Positions 15,866 to 24,405 of a stretch of DNA of 64,000 nt are shown one piece after another. This stretch comes from Mobilitalea torta. Lineage in GTDB: Bacteria; Bacillota; Clostridia; Lachnospirales; Lachnospiraceae. Both the position numbers and the translations under genes were made by a program. Location: contig NZ_JBNPXH010000013.1 in assembly GCF_050433395.1 (NCBI RefSeq), forward strand, positions 62,001-126,000. The letters run 5' to 3'. The notes under the pieces were generated by a model. It did no database searches and was not told the origin of the DNA. It saw only the letters and a list, made by a program, of their open reading frames with translations. The number at the start of each line of letters is the position of its first letter. Position 1 is the first letter of the stretch.

Positions 15866-16735
15866 ATGAGTAATGTAATCAATTGGCTTCTTGAGGATAA
15901 AAGCCCGGAAGTGAAATACCGTACAATGACAGAGCTTTTAGATATGTCAAAAGATGATCCTGAAGTGAAAAAGGCTCATGATGATTTATTGAAATCAGGC
16001 GTTGTCGGTTTAATCATGGATAAGTTTAGGCTTAATAAAAGGTGGGAGGATGTCACTGCTTTCTGCGCACTTGCGGAATTTGGCCTGACACGCGTTGATG
16101 TTCCTATTGATGATTATATGGAACGTATCATCAAGAATATGAACTTTAGTATGAAGTGTGCTAAAATATTACTGTTAAGAAATTTGGTATCTCTTGGATA
16201 TTACGAGCATACATGGGTAAAAGAAGAAATAGCTTTTGCTTTTTCCGCCATACGGGAAGACGGCACATTCCGGTGTCTGGACAAAACTAAGAATACAAAC
16301 GACTCTAAGCTTCCGGATATGGGGTGCTACAGACAAACTACAACCTATCTTTTACTTGCGGCGGAGTTGAAAAAAATCGGTGTTATTCTTCCACAGTTTA
16401 AATCACTGATAAACTTTTATATCAGCCATCACGTTGTATTCCGCCCTGATAACCAGGAAAAGGCAATCATTGAAGAAATGGCGGGGACATATTATCCGTT
16501 TGACCATGTGAAATTGGGTTTACAAATGACGATATACGGTCTTTCGGTTCTTGGCGGGGCGAATCATTCTAATTGCAATAAGGCGTTAGCATTGTTAGAT
16601 AGTAAAAGGGATTGTGAGGGTAAATATATTCTTGATAAATCTTTCCCATACTTTGAGGTGGGAAAGATAGGGGAACCTAATAAATGGATAACACTATATG
16701 TATTGCTATCAGAAAAGTATCGTAATGATGCTTGA
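15866..16735 (+). CDS. Hypothetical alpha-helical (toroid-like) protein
   Basis: A 289-residue, mostly helical cytoplasmic protein. The opening INWLLEDKSPEVKYRTMTEL is found in a group of bacterial proteins related to prenyltransferase/squalene-cyclase alpha-toroids, and repeated helix pairs run through the whole length. No catalytic motif of true prenyltransferases can be recognised. AAGGAAGAGG precedes the ATG. The gene appears to be monocistronic, and the sequence after it is filled with gene remnants. The function is unknown. Confidence 0.7.
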   Translation: MSNVINWLLEDKSPEVKYRTMTELLDMSKDDPEVKKAHDDLLKSGVVGLIMDKFRLNKRWEDVTAFCALAEFGLTRVDVPIDDYMERIIKNMNFSMKCAKILLLRNLVSLGYYEHTWVKEEIAFAFSAIREDGTFRCLDKTKNTNDSKLPDMGCYRQTTTYLLLAAELKKIGVILPQFKSLINFYISHHVVFRPDNQEKAIIEEMAGTYYPFDHVKLGLQMTIYGLSVLGGANHSNCNKALALLDSKRDCEGKYILDKSFPYFEVGKIGEPNKWITLYVLLSEKYRNDA

Positions 16736-16754
16736 CAAAAAAGGAAGGAGATAC

Positions 16755-16923
16755 TTAAGTAATGTTACTATCAAACCACTCACACCGGAGCTTTCTGCCG
16801 ATTGCTTTGATTTCTTCGAAAATCGGGCGTTTACAGATAATTCTCCGGCTGTATGAGAAGGCTGGATTTGTCAAAGCGGCTGTTCGAGAGAAGATTGTTG
16901 TTATGAGGAAAGAGTTAAAATAA
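16755..16923 (+). pseudogene. GNAT acetyltransferase with its middle deleted
   Basis: The frame starts NVTIKPLTPELSADCFDFF and ENRAFTD, the typical N-terminus of a GNAT acetyltransferase, and then jumps directly to LYEKAGFVKAAVREKIVVMR with a short basic end, the typical C-terminus. The central acetyl-CoA-binding part (about 100 residues) is missing. A good ribosome site (AAGGAAGGAG) remains, but the codon where ATG is expected reads TTA. It is therefore not translated normally. Confidence 0.7.
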
Positions 16924-16944
16924 CAACGAATAGGATAAGCATAA

Positions 16945-17028
16945 CATGAAGATGATAAATTCCATATCTACTGGAATGAAGTCGATGTTGATAAGGAGAA
17001 ATTTACATTAATGTATCTTTCATTTTAA
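16945..17028 (+). pseudogene. Unassigned C-terminal fragment
   Basis: A short frame without a start reads HEDDKFHIYWNEVDVDKEKF and ends MYLSF. It looks like the coding tail of some lost gene; the family is not recognised. Confidence 0.3.
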
Positions 17029-17043
17029 ATTGCAGGAGGAAAA

Positions 17044-17261
17044 ATGAAAAGACAAGTTGTTTAGTTGATGATAATGAGCTATATGAAAACTTGAGCATTT
17101 TATGCAAAGGTCCTCGTAAATACAGTACAGATGGTGAAAAAAGAGCTTCTGATTACCTAATAAGTAAATTAAATGAATATGGCTATCAGACTAATATTCA
17201 GGAATTTCCGGTGTATCATAAGAGGGGTGAGGACTGGCTTAAGGGGCGCAGGAGCCTATAA
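17044..17261 (+). pseudogene. Peptidase M28-like N-terminal remnant, frameshifted
   Basis: A ribosome site (GCAGGAGG) and ATG open a frame that stops after six codons (MKRQVV). Another frame then continues with ENLSILCKGPRKYSTDGEKR, ASDYLISKLNEYGYQTNIQE and FPVY, the N-terminal signature of M28-type aminopeptidases. It stops at 17261, before any zinc ligands. It is a 5' relic of a peptidase gene. Nothing was recognised from 17262 to 17395. Confidence 0.55.
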
Positions 17262-17395
17262 AGAAAAGCTGTGAGTTGGTCCATCCTGTTTTTATGATGA
17301 GCTTTGTCTTTGCATTATTTCCGATGCCTACGCAAACCAGATCAGAGAATCATTGAAGTAAAGCAGAACATTTTGGGATTTGCAACAGGATCAGT

Positions 17396-18337
17396 TTACA
17401 TAATAATTTTCATTAATATTGTTATTGTAAACAAGGATACCAAGGTAGATAAAGAGACAACGACAGCAGCGTATTCTTTTTCTTTGTCAAAGCTTTCGGC
17501 AAATATGGCAGTCATAGCAGAAGCAGGCATAGAAGACATAATAATCACGGTATTGACAGCTTTTGAAGCCTCCCCTAAAAATAAAGAGATAACATATATT
17601 ATAACTGGAATAATAATTAATTTTGCGGCTAATCCATAATACAATGTCCAGTCATGAATATATCGTTTTAGATTTGCAGTGGAAAGTATGACACCAATAA
17701 TAATCATGGATAAAGGACTGGATATGCTGCCAACACTTTTTATACTTGATAATAATGGGGCAGGAATTTTAAGATCGAATATCATAATTATTATGCCCGC
17801 ACACACTGCAATAATCGATGGATTCAAAACTATTTTCCGTAATTCTTCTATCAGAGAATTTTTTTCATGACGGCCTTTGAAAAGAAGCAATCCATAGGTC
17901 CATAGAAATATAACAAAATACATATTAAATATGGATCCGTATATAATGCCTTCGGCTCCATAGACGGAGTATAACACAGGGAAACCAATGTAGCCGGTAT
18001 TAACAAATACATTGGAAAAATGCAAAATTGTTTTCTTGTTTTTTTTGACTGGCAAAAGAATGAAGCGGGAGAGGACTATCGTGATAAGATAGACTGCAAA
18101 TGAATAGTAAAAAGTTTTTAAGACATTGGTTTTTATTGTGTCATCGTAGGTATAGATAAAAGAAGATAGAATCATACAAGGTAAAGTAAGCTGTATGAGG
18201 ATATCGATTAACCCCTTATTGATCGCAGCTGTAATGATCTTTCTCCTGTCTCCATAAACGCCTGCTAATATCATAAAGAATAGTGAAAGAACACTTTCAA
18301 ATATTATATAAACTTCCAAGCGGCATACGCTCCTCAT
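17396..18337 (-). CDS. AEC (auxin efflux carrier) family transporter
   Basis: An integral membrane transporter of 313 residues with about ten transmembrane helices. The family halves are visible: PCMILSSFIYT near residue 55, FVNTGYIGFPV near 110, and MSSMPASAMTAIFAE near 275. Bacterial AEC proteins export or import small organic acids; the substrate here is unknown. The start is uncertain: the ATG at 18337 lacks a clear ribosome site, and a TTG 18 bases later has GAGGAG ten bases ahead. The gene is divergent from the ROK operon. Confidence 0.85.
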   Translation of the reverse strand: MRSVCRLEVYIIFESVLSLFFMILAGVYGDRRKIITAAINKGLIDILIQLTLPCMILSSFIYTYDDTIKTNVLKTFYYSFAVYLITIVLSRFILLPVKKNKKTILHFSNVFVNTGYIGFPVLYSVYGAEGIIYGSIFNMYFVIFLWTYGLLLFKGRHEKNSLIEELRKIVLNPSIIAVCAGIIIMIFDLKIPAPLLSSIKSVGSISSPLSMIIIGVILSTANLKRYIHDWTLYYGLAAKLIIIPVIIYVISLFLGEASKAVNTVIIMSSMPASAMTAIFAESFDKEKEYAAVVVSLSTLVSLFTITILMKIIM

Positions 18338-18404
18338 AGTAAGGTACTAACATATTATGCAATAGGCTTTAATCATGCAACGCTTGAATTTATAAGCATA
18401 AGCA

Positions 18405-18459
18405 CATATTGTATAAAATAATATTGGCTGTTGACAATATGTAATTCTGTGCTTATAAT
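18405..18459 (+). promoter_or_regulatory. Promoter of the amino-sugar operon with dyad
   Basis: TTGACA (18431-18436), 17-bp spacer, TATAAT (18454-18459). An inverted repeat, CATATTGT (18405-18412) and ACAATATG (18434-18441), overlaps the -35 box. Further matching half-sites (AAGCAC on the left, GTGCTT on the right) extend the symmetry. It is a plausible operator for the ROK regulator and lies in the divergent region facing the AEC gene. Confidence 0.65.
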
Positions 18460-18519
18460 TATTAAATAACATTAAATAATTAAATTAAGTAATAAGATTA
18501 AAAAAACAAGGAGGCCCTT

Positions 18520-19671
18520 ATGAAGTCTTTTTTACCGAATGATATCAAGGATCAGAATAGAAAGATTATCTTTGATATATTACTGCAGGAACCGGATTTG
18601 GCAAAGGTTGAGGTGTCTGAGCGGACGGTTATGAGCTTTGTTACGGTCAGTAAGATCATTGATTACTTTGAGCAGATTGGAATCGTTACTGTGAACGGAG
18701 AAAGCAGGGAAGGCAGCGGAGGCTTGGGCCGTAAGCGTGTTGTTTATAGCTTCAACCCCAATAGCTACTCTACCATCGGGATACAAATGATCGGTAATAA
18801 AGTTTCAGCAGTACTGATCAATTTGTATAACCAGGTATTGAATACGTATGAAACGGATATGCAGGTACCCTTCCAGGAGGATATCGTTGTTGGTGCGGTC
18901 AAGAATATTGCAGAGCATTTTCAGGAGATAGCAAAGAAGCTTCCTACGACTATCACCGGAGTGGGAATCGGCATTGACGGTGCCATTCATGAAAAAAATA
19001 AAACAATAAGAATGCGCGCTTCAAGGGACAAGGAGCAGGATTATCCCTATGAAGAGATTCTAAAGAAGCTGGAGCAGGAGATAGATCTGCCGGTTATCAT
19101 AGAAAATGACGTGAATGCTTCGGCGATTGCGGAATTTATACTTCTGGATAAGACCGGAGAAGGTCCGGAAGATTTACTGCAGATCGCACTTGGTGAAGGG
19201 GTTGGTGCCGGACTGATCCTTGATAAGAAGCTCCACCGGGGACATAATGCAGGTGTCGGAGAGCTGGAGTATATGTGCTTCGATACGGAGTTCGTGAATT
19301 CACCTTCCTCCATCGGCTGGTTGGAAAGTAAGTTGAATTTGGATTATCTGGCCGAGACTTTTCACTATTCTGTCGGCAATCCGGAGGATATGACCCGGGA
19401 AGAGAAGGAGAAGAGTGTTGACTATATTTCAAAATATATAGCATTGGCTATCACCAACATCGTAAGTCTGTTGGATATACGGTCTATCATCTTAAGCGGA
19501 AAGACGATAACAGTGTTCCCTGAGGAAATATTAGCTAAGACGGCAGAGTATATTAACCGTTACACAGGCTGGCAGCTGGACATATCGGTGAGCACAAAGA
19601 AGAACTCGACAGCGATTGGGGCAGCTATTCTATCCTTGCAGAAGGAAATGACGAAAGTAATATCCGGCTAG
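18520..19671 (+). CDS. ROK-family transcriptional regulator (NagC/XylR type)
   Basis: A 383-residue repressor: an N-terminal winged helix (residues 10-70; VSKIIDYFEQIGIV then GLGRKRVVYSF) and a ROK sugar-sensing domain (VGIGIDGAIHEK near 147, ENDVNASAIAEF near 195, GEGVGAGLILDKKLHRGHNA near 225). The domain keeps the GxGELE-like metal region in part (GVGELEYM), but the full Cys cluster is absent. AAGGAGG precedes the ATG. It heads an operon with a glucosamine-6-phosphate deaminase and a ROK kinase, so an amino-sugar signal is likely. Confidence 0.88.
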   Translation: MKSFLPNDIKDQNRKIIFDILLQEPDLAKVEVSERTVMSFVTVSKIIDYFEQIGIVTVNGESREGSGGLGRKRVVYSFNPNSYSTIGIQMIGNKVSAVLINLYNQVLNTYETDMQVPFQEDIVVGAVKNIAEHFQEIAKKLPTTITGVGIGIDGAIHEKNKTIRMRASRDKEQDYPYEEILKKLEQEIDLPVIIENDVNASAIAEFILLDKTGEGPEDLLQIALGEGVGAGLILDKKLHRGHNAGVGELEYMCFDTEFVNSPSSIGWLESKLNLDYLAETFHYSVGNPEDMTREEKEKSVDYISKYIALAITNIVSLLDIRSIILSGKTITVFPEEILAKTAEYINRYTGWQLDISVSTKKNSTAIGAAILSLQKEMTKVISG

Positions 19672-19725
19672 GGGAAGAAAAAGAAAAGGCTGTCAATTGC
19701 TGGTCTGGAAAGGGATGGTTATTTG

Positions 19726-20454
19726 ATGATCAAAGTTTATGAAACAGAGGAAGCTTTGGCTTTGACAATTGCAAGAGAGATGCGGGAGCAGATCGAAAAG
19801 AAAGCGAATCCGGTGTTCTGTCTCGCAGCCGGAAGCACAGCTTCCAAATGCTATAAAAAGTTTGCCGAGGAGTGCGGCAACAGCGAAGCAATCAAGAAAT
19901 TATCCTTTGTCAGCTTGGACGAATGGGTTGGTACCGGCAGCGAGACCATCGGCAGCTGCTATCAGATGCTCCGGGAAGATTTGTTTCAATATTTGCCCCT
20001 ATCAAAGGAGAAAATTATATTCTTTGATACTGTCAATAATAACCTGGCAGAGGAATGTAAGAGAATCGATACTTATATTAAGGAAAAGCCGATTACCTTC
20101 AGCTTAATGGGAGTCGGTATGAACGGTCACATTGGTCTGAATGAGCCCGGCGCCCCCATCAAGGATCATAGCAGTATTGTGCCGCTTTCCGATACCACAA
20201 AGCGCGTAAGCCAGAAATATTTTGCGGAAAGTACTCCTGTGGAAGAGGGAATCACCCTGGGCCTGCAGCAGATTATTAACAGCGAGAGAGTTCTCGTCGT
20301 GGTAACAGGTTCCCACAAGAAGGATATCATAAAAGAAATCCTTGAGAACCCCAAAGCACATCTTCCGGCTCAGGAATTGCTGGGATACGAGCATATTGAT
20401 TTTTACATCGATAAGGATGCGGCGCAATTAATCAGACAGGAGTTTTGTAAATGA
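19726..20454 (+). CDS. nagB: Glucosamine-6-phosphate deaminase-like enzyme
   Basis: The enzyme family converts glucosamine-6-phosphate to fructose-6-phosphate and ammonia in the cytoplasm. The family marks are visible: LAAGSTASKCYKKF (phosphate site, residues 30-45), SLDEWVG (LDEY-type), and GVGMNGHIGLNEPG (catalytic loop, about 127-140). The length of 242 residues is normal. I start at the ATG at 19726; a TTG directly before it is also possible. Its stop overlaps the next ATG. Related galactosamine-6-phosphate isomerases share these motifs, so the exact sugar is not certain. Confidence 0.85.
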   Translation: MIKVYETEEALALTIAREMREQIEKKANPVFCLAAGSTASKCYKKFAEECGNSEAIKKLSFVSLDEWVGTGSETIGSCYQMLREDLFQYLPLSKEKIIFFDTVNNNLAEECKRIDTYIKEKPITFSLMGVGMNGHIGLNEPGAPIKDHSSIVPLSDTTKRVSQKYFAESTPVEEGITLGLQQIINSERVLVVVTGSHKKDIIKEILENPKAHLPAQELLGYEHIDFYIDKDAAQLIRQEFCK

Positions 20455-21371
20455 AGGACCACATGATAGGGATTGATGTCGGAGGTACGAATAGCCGGGT
20501 GGCGCTTCTGAATCGGAATTTGGAAATTGTATCAAAAGAGGCTGCTTTAACCTCTGATTTTGATACCGCAGATGTGTTTTTTAAAAAGCTTAGAGAAATG
20601 GTTTATAGGGTTGATCCGGATCACAGAGCAGAAGCAATCGGAATCGTATTACCCGCACCCTGGACGATTGGAAAGAAAACGATAACGGATGCAACGAATG
20701 TTCCGTTTTTAGAAGACTTTGAAATAAAAAAGATAAAATATTATTTTGAAGGGTATCAGGTATATCTGGAGAATGATGTGAATGTAATTGCCCTGTTAGA
20801 ATCGAATTACGGAGCCGCTAAGAACAGCATTCATTCCGTATATATCACGGTAAGTACCGGTATCGGAAGCGGAATTATCATTAATAATAAGATTTATCAC
20901 GGGGCCAACGGATATGCAGGTGAGATTGGCAGTATTCTTGTTGGAGAACAGGATGGCATATCGAATGATCCATTGGATTATACACTGGAGAGACTTTGCA
21001 GCGGTAAAGCGCTGGAAAGCAGGAGTATTGCCATATACGGAGAAACAGCGGCCGCGGTGGATTTGTTTGTGAATTACCGGGATGGGGAAAGCAGGGCGAA
21101 GGAAGTTCTCAGGGTGTGGATCAGTAATCTGTCATCAGGGCTGGCGGCAGTGACGCAGATGATGGATCCGGACGTCATCGTTCTGGGCGGACCGGTAATC
21201 CTGAATCATAAATGGATCATGGAACAATTAAAAGAAGAAATACGGAAAAAGGTACTGGGAAGATTGGCAGAAAAGGTGAAAATAGCAGCGGCTGAGTTTG
21301 ATGCAGAATCAGGATTGATCGGTGCGGCTTATTATGCGTTTGAAGCAAATGAAGGGAGAATAAGAGTATGA
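20451..21371 (+). CDS. ROK-family sugar kinase
   Basis: A 306-residue cytoplasmic kinase that would phosphorylate a hexose or N-acetylhexosamine. The ATP phosphate loop GIDVGGTNSR opens the protein, the catalytic Asp lies in ENDVNVIAL (about 105), and STGIGSGIIINNKIYHG and GYAGEIG follow. The zinc-binding CxCGxxGC cluster of typical ROK glucokinases is missing. The ATG overlaps the nagB stop as ATGA, and its own stop overlaps the ATG of the broken GH4 gene, so all are coupled. Substrate probably GlcNAc or a related sugar by context. Confidence 0.85.
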   Translation: MKDHMIGIDVGGTNSRVALLNRNLEIVSKEAALTSDFDTADVFFKKLREMVYRVDPDHRAEAIGIVLPAPWTIGKKTITDATNVPFLEDFEIKKIKYYFEGYQVYLENDVNVIALLESNYGAAKNSIHSVYITVSTGIGSGIIINNKIYHGANGYAGEIGSILVGEQDGISNDPLDYTLERLCSGKALESRSIAIYGETAAAVDLFVNYRDGESRAKEVLRVWISNLSSGLAAVTQMMDPDVIVLGGPVILNHKWIMEQLKEEIRKKVLGRLAEKVKIAAAEFDAESGLIGAAYYAFEANEGRIRV

Positions 21372-21914
21372 AGAAGTTAAAAATTGCTTTAGTTGGTGCA
21401 GGAAGTGTTTCTTTTGCCTTAGGAGCATTGCACGATATCGTGTTATCAAAGAGATTGCAGAATGAGGTTGAACTGGAAGTCGCATTAATGGATATTGTGG
21501 ATGCCAACGTAGAAAGACAAGGTTCAGATCAGCCATGAGTATGCTATTCCGATTATTGAAGCAATCTTCTTTGAGGATGAGATCAGGTTAAATGCTGCAA
21601 ATCTGCCAAATCATGGGGCCATTGCAGGATTACCGGAGGACATGGTAGTTGAGACTCAGGCAGTTGTCAACAAGGATGGTATTCGGCTGGTTCCCATGGA
21701 AGTAAAGCTGCTCACCGCTATTCTCGGTACCATCCATATTCAGGGAACGATTCATAAACTATTAATTGAGGCATATACAGAACAATCCAAGACTAAGCTA
21801 TTGCAGGCAATTCTGCTGGATCCCCAGGCACCTACCTACTATCAGGCATGTGCAATGATTGATAAAATGTGCGAATTGCAAAAGGACATTCTGCCGAAGC
21901 TTGAGTGGAAATAG
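21368..21914 (+). pseudogene. GH4 glycosidase with its middle deleted
   Basis: The ATG overlaps the kinase stop. The N-terminus is the NAD-binding start of glycoside hydrolase family 4 (KIALVGAGSVSFALGALHDI, then LEVALMDIVDANVERQ). After about 50 codons the sequence shifts frame and jumps to the family's C-terminal third: HEYAIPIIEAI, AANLPNHGAIAGLPEDMVVE and the helical end to 21914. Roughly 250 codons with the NAD/metal centre are missing, so it is inactive. When intact it would cleave phosphorylated disaccharides. Confidence 0.8.
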
Positions 21915-21925
21915 TTCGGAGGAAC

Positions 21926-22027
21926 ATGTTGGATAAGAAGCAGCTGATAAAATTACTATCACAAATGACGACAGAGGAAAAGCTGGGGCAGCTGACCCAA
22001 ACCACCGGAGAGCATTTCATCGGCTAG
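21926..22027 (+). pseudogene. GH3 glycosidase, only the first 33 codons
   Basis: With a good ribosome site (CGGAGGAA) and ATG, the frame reads LSQMTTEEKLGQLTQTTGEH and stops after FIG. This is the start of a family 3 beta-glycosidase (beta-glucosidase or N-acetylhexosaminidase), cut off before the barrel. It is the last gene of the amino-sugar operon and is followed at once by a terminator. Confidence 0.7.
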
Positions 22028-22031
22028 GAAC

Positions 22032-22065
22032 AAAAAAAGTCAGTTAACTATGAACTGACTTTTTT
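22032..22065. terminator. Bidirectional terminator
   Basis: A-run plus GTCAGTT (from 22032) pairs with AACTGAC plus T-run (to 22065). It lies between the end of the amino-sugar operon and the convergent YcxB-like gene and can stop both. Confidence 0.85.
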
Positions 22066-22115
22066 GTTCAATATAATTCTGGAATTATCCGCGAGCAATT
22101 TTCAACGGTCTCGGT

Positions 22116-23423
22116 TTATTGTGTTTTTATGGCCTCTTGCATAAGCTTCAGGCATGCCTCCGGATCGCCCTCAAAGCCGTCTTTCTTGAGATAAAGGGCT
22201 TTCTCGGGACCCAGGTAGAGATAAATATAGTCCTTATGCTGTTTGATCTCCGTGATCTGAAGATAAGGGTAGGTCGAAATATACTGTATGCCTGACAGGG
22301 TGAAGTAATCGCTGTAAAAAGTGAACACCGCCACCATTCCCTTGGTCTTATCATAGGACTTCATCGTGCGTGCGATGAGCTTCTCAACATTGATGACCTG
22401 GTAATAGATAAAGATAAACATTAGTACGATGGCGATTATGCATCCAAGCAATCCGGCACTGGAGCGGTATAGGAGAAACAGCACCAGCAGAAAGGCAATG
22501 GCAACGGTTATCCAGATCTTGATTTTCTTTGTCGAGTGGTTGTATTGGTAGAAATCCTTTACCACGTCCTCTGAATATTTGGTCCGGTTCGTGAACAGGA
22601 CTTCTTCCTTCACATTCGACTCTTCCCGCTGTCGTTTGGCGGCATAGAACCGGGCCAGAGCATCCGATCTCTGGCTTTTTAGGACCTTTTGCTTCTTGTT
22701 CCTCATCCTGACCAAGATCGACCAGACGATAATAACGAGAATTAGGGCTGCCAACTGGATTATCAGACGGTTCGCGGCATCCTTCCTTTGCTTCTCCACC
22801 TCAGCCTTGTCCAGGAACAGGGTGAAATGAGTGCCGTCAACCAATTCTTTAATGAAAGTCTCGTCAATAGGGGCGGTGCTGCCGCTCTGATAAATATCAT
22901 AGGAATAGGTATAGCCGTTGACGATGGTGCCGTAGATCACTTCCGTCGCGGTGGTGTCACTCTGCGTGACCTGGAGATGGTAACGGAAGAAAATGGCTTC
23001 CTCATGGGGAACGGTCTCAATGGTGGCCTTAGTGGTCTCGTCCTCTGTCTCTACAAGGCTTTGAAAGAAAGCCTCCCGTTCCTGGCCGGAAATCAGGGAA
23101 AGGTTATAGATTTCATCGGTCTGGCTGGATTGCTTCTGGAGCAGCCTCACCAGGGTCTTGGTTTCGGGGTCGAAAAATATGGCCTTTATGCCCATGCTGC
23201 TCATGCTTTTCTTTTCGGAAGCGACGTCGAAGATGCCCGCTTTACCCCAGGTTTCGTCCGTGTTGGGAGTGTTCGGCGTCAGCACCAGGGCATCCTCGGG
23301 CAGGGTCAGCTCCAGATACAGCTCGGAAAAATCCTGGACCCGGGCTTGTGCAGACGGGGCGGGAAGGATGGCAAGGGACAGAAGAATCGCGGTAAGAAAA
23401 CCACCTATTATCTTTTTTTTCAT
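22116..23423 (-). CDS. Membrane protein with YcxB-like C-terminal domain
   Basis: A 435-residue protein. A signal peptide (hydrophobic to LPAPSAQA) is followed by an extracellular domain of about 190 residues, one transmembrane helix (about 220-240), a basic cytoplasmic loop, two adjacent helices (about 305-345) and a cytoplasmic YcxB-like domain (FYSDYFTLSG, YIYLYLGPEKALYLKKDGF). Function unknown. I start at the second ATG, behind GAGGAGATAT; the first ATG lies in that site. The last 40 residues recur as a fragment near 55.5 kb. Confidence 0.75.
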   Translation of the reverse strand: MKKKIIGGFLTAILLSLAILPAPSAQARVQDFSELYLELTLPEDALVLTPNTPNTDETWGKAGIFDVASEKKSMSSMGIKAIFFDPETKTLVRLLQKQSSQTDEIYNLSLISGQEREAFFQSLVETEDETTKATIETVPHEEAIFFRYHLQVTQSDTTATEVIYGTIVNGYTYSYDIYQSGSTAPIDETFIKELVDGTHFTLFLDKAEVEKQRKDAANRLIIQLAALILVIIVWSILVRMRNKKQKVLKSQRSDALARFYAAKRQREESNVKEEVLFTNRTKYSEDVVKDFYQYNHSTKKIKIWITVAIAFLLVLFLLYRSSAGLLGCIIAIVLMFIFIYYQVINVEKLIARTMKSYDKTKGMVAVFTFYSDYFTLSGIQYISTYPYLQITEIKQHKDYIYLYLGPEKALYLKKDGFEGDPEACLKLMQEAIKTQ

Positions 23424-23620
23424 GATATATCTCCTCATATTTAGAAATCAATATTATTATCTTACCACGAATCAACGCAATCTTCCATGGTTTTTCCTGC
23501 CGAGAATCTGAAAAAAGCATAAACAAAGTGTGGGATGAAGGAAGAAATAATGATTTATATAACTTATAAGTAGAATTTTACAGTAAAAGGATGTATAATA
23601 TGGGACGGAGGTGAAAAACG

Positions 23621-24220
23621 GTGGATATTTTAGTGAGTTCGATTGTTCAAGTTGTCCTGTTTTCTGTTGTACCACTCATCTGGTGGCTTATTACAGCTCG
23701 TAAAAAGCTGGATTTTTTAAAATGGATTGGATTGAAGAAGCCAATAATAAAGGACTCTTTCATAAAATTTTTACTCATTCTATTTGCAGCTTCAGGCACA
23801 TATATTTTGCTTATGGCAATCGTGATGAAGCTGCTACTGGGAGAGGTAGATACGGCAGTAACCCGGTTTGAGGGCCAAGGCTGGAATGCTCTTTTCTACA
23901 TACTGATTTATGCAGTTATTCAAACCGGTCTATCAGAAGAAATTTTGTTTAGAGGTTTTATAGGAAAGCGGTTGACGAACCGGTTTGGTTTTACCGTTGG
24001 AAATACTGCTCAGGCAATTCTATTTGGCCTTCTGCATGGGCTGCCATTTGGATTTGCTACAGGTAATGCAGCGGTGACAATTCTATTAATAATGCTTCCT
24101 GGGTCCATAGGGTGGATCGAGGGATGGCTGAATGAGAAATATGCTTCCGGTTCCATCGTTCCTGGTTGGATCATGCATGCTATATTAAATATTTTGTCTG
24201 CTTTAAGCTCAGCATTCTAA
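23621..24220 (+). CDS. CPBP-family intramembrane metalloprotease
   Basis: A 199-residue membrane protein with about six helices and the Abi/CPBP motifs: EEILFRGFIGKRL (motif 1, about residue 107), FGLLHGLPFGF (motif 2, His about 143), and a late WIMHAILN with a third His. Such proteins cleave substrates within the membrane or act in bacteriocin self-protection; the target here is unknown. The start is GTG at 23621 behind GGAGGTGAAA, with TATAAT at 23594. The gene stands alone. Confidence 0.88.
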   Translation: MDILVSSIVQVVLFSVVPLIWWLITARKKLDFLKWIGLKKPIIKDSFIKFLLILFAASGTYILLMAIVMKLLLGEVDTAVTRFEGQGWNALFYILIYAVIQTGLSEEILFRGFIGKRLTNRFGFTVGNTAQAILFGLLHGLPFGFATGNAAVTILLIMLPGSIGWIEGWLNEKYASGSIVPGWIMHAILNILSALSSAF

Positions 24221-24293
24221 GTTTTTGTGAAGTGCCTTGAACCAAAATTGCGGTTTCCTCCTTGCCGATTTTACTGTCCCTTGAAGGCTTAGC

Positions 24294-24322
24294 TTGACGC
24301 TATGTCAGAACATCGATATAAT
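24294..24322 (+). promoter_or_regulatory. Promoter of the ABC-F gene with operator-like spacer
   Basis: TTGACG (24294-24299), 17-bp spacer, TATAAT (24317-24322). Aligned without gaps to 14783-14811 the two share the core GAACA-Y-CGATA and most other bases, including an imperfect dyad around AGAACA. The same regulator may bind both. Confidence 0.65.
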
Positions 24323-24405
24323 GACAATACAAGAATATTAGGCATATAAATTGGACATGTTTCAATCCTTGGGGAGTGAAAACTAAGCCAGCCTGGGAGG
24401 TAATC

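Noticed and set aside
22788..23444. Plus-strand frame of 218 codons opposite the YcxB-like gene
   Set aside because: The minus-strand gene has signal peptide, helices and a known domain; the plus frame has none of these and a biased composition typical of an antisense frame.
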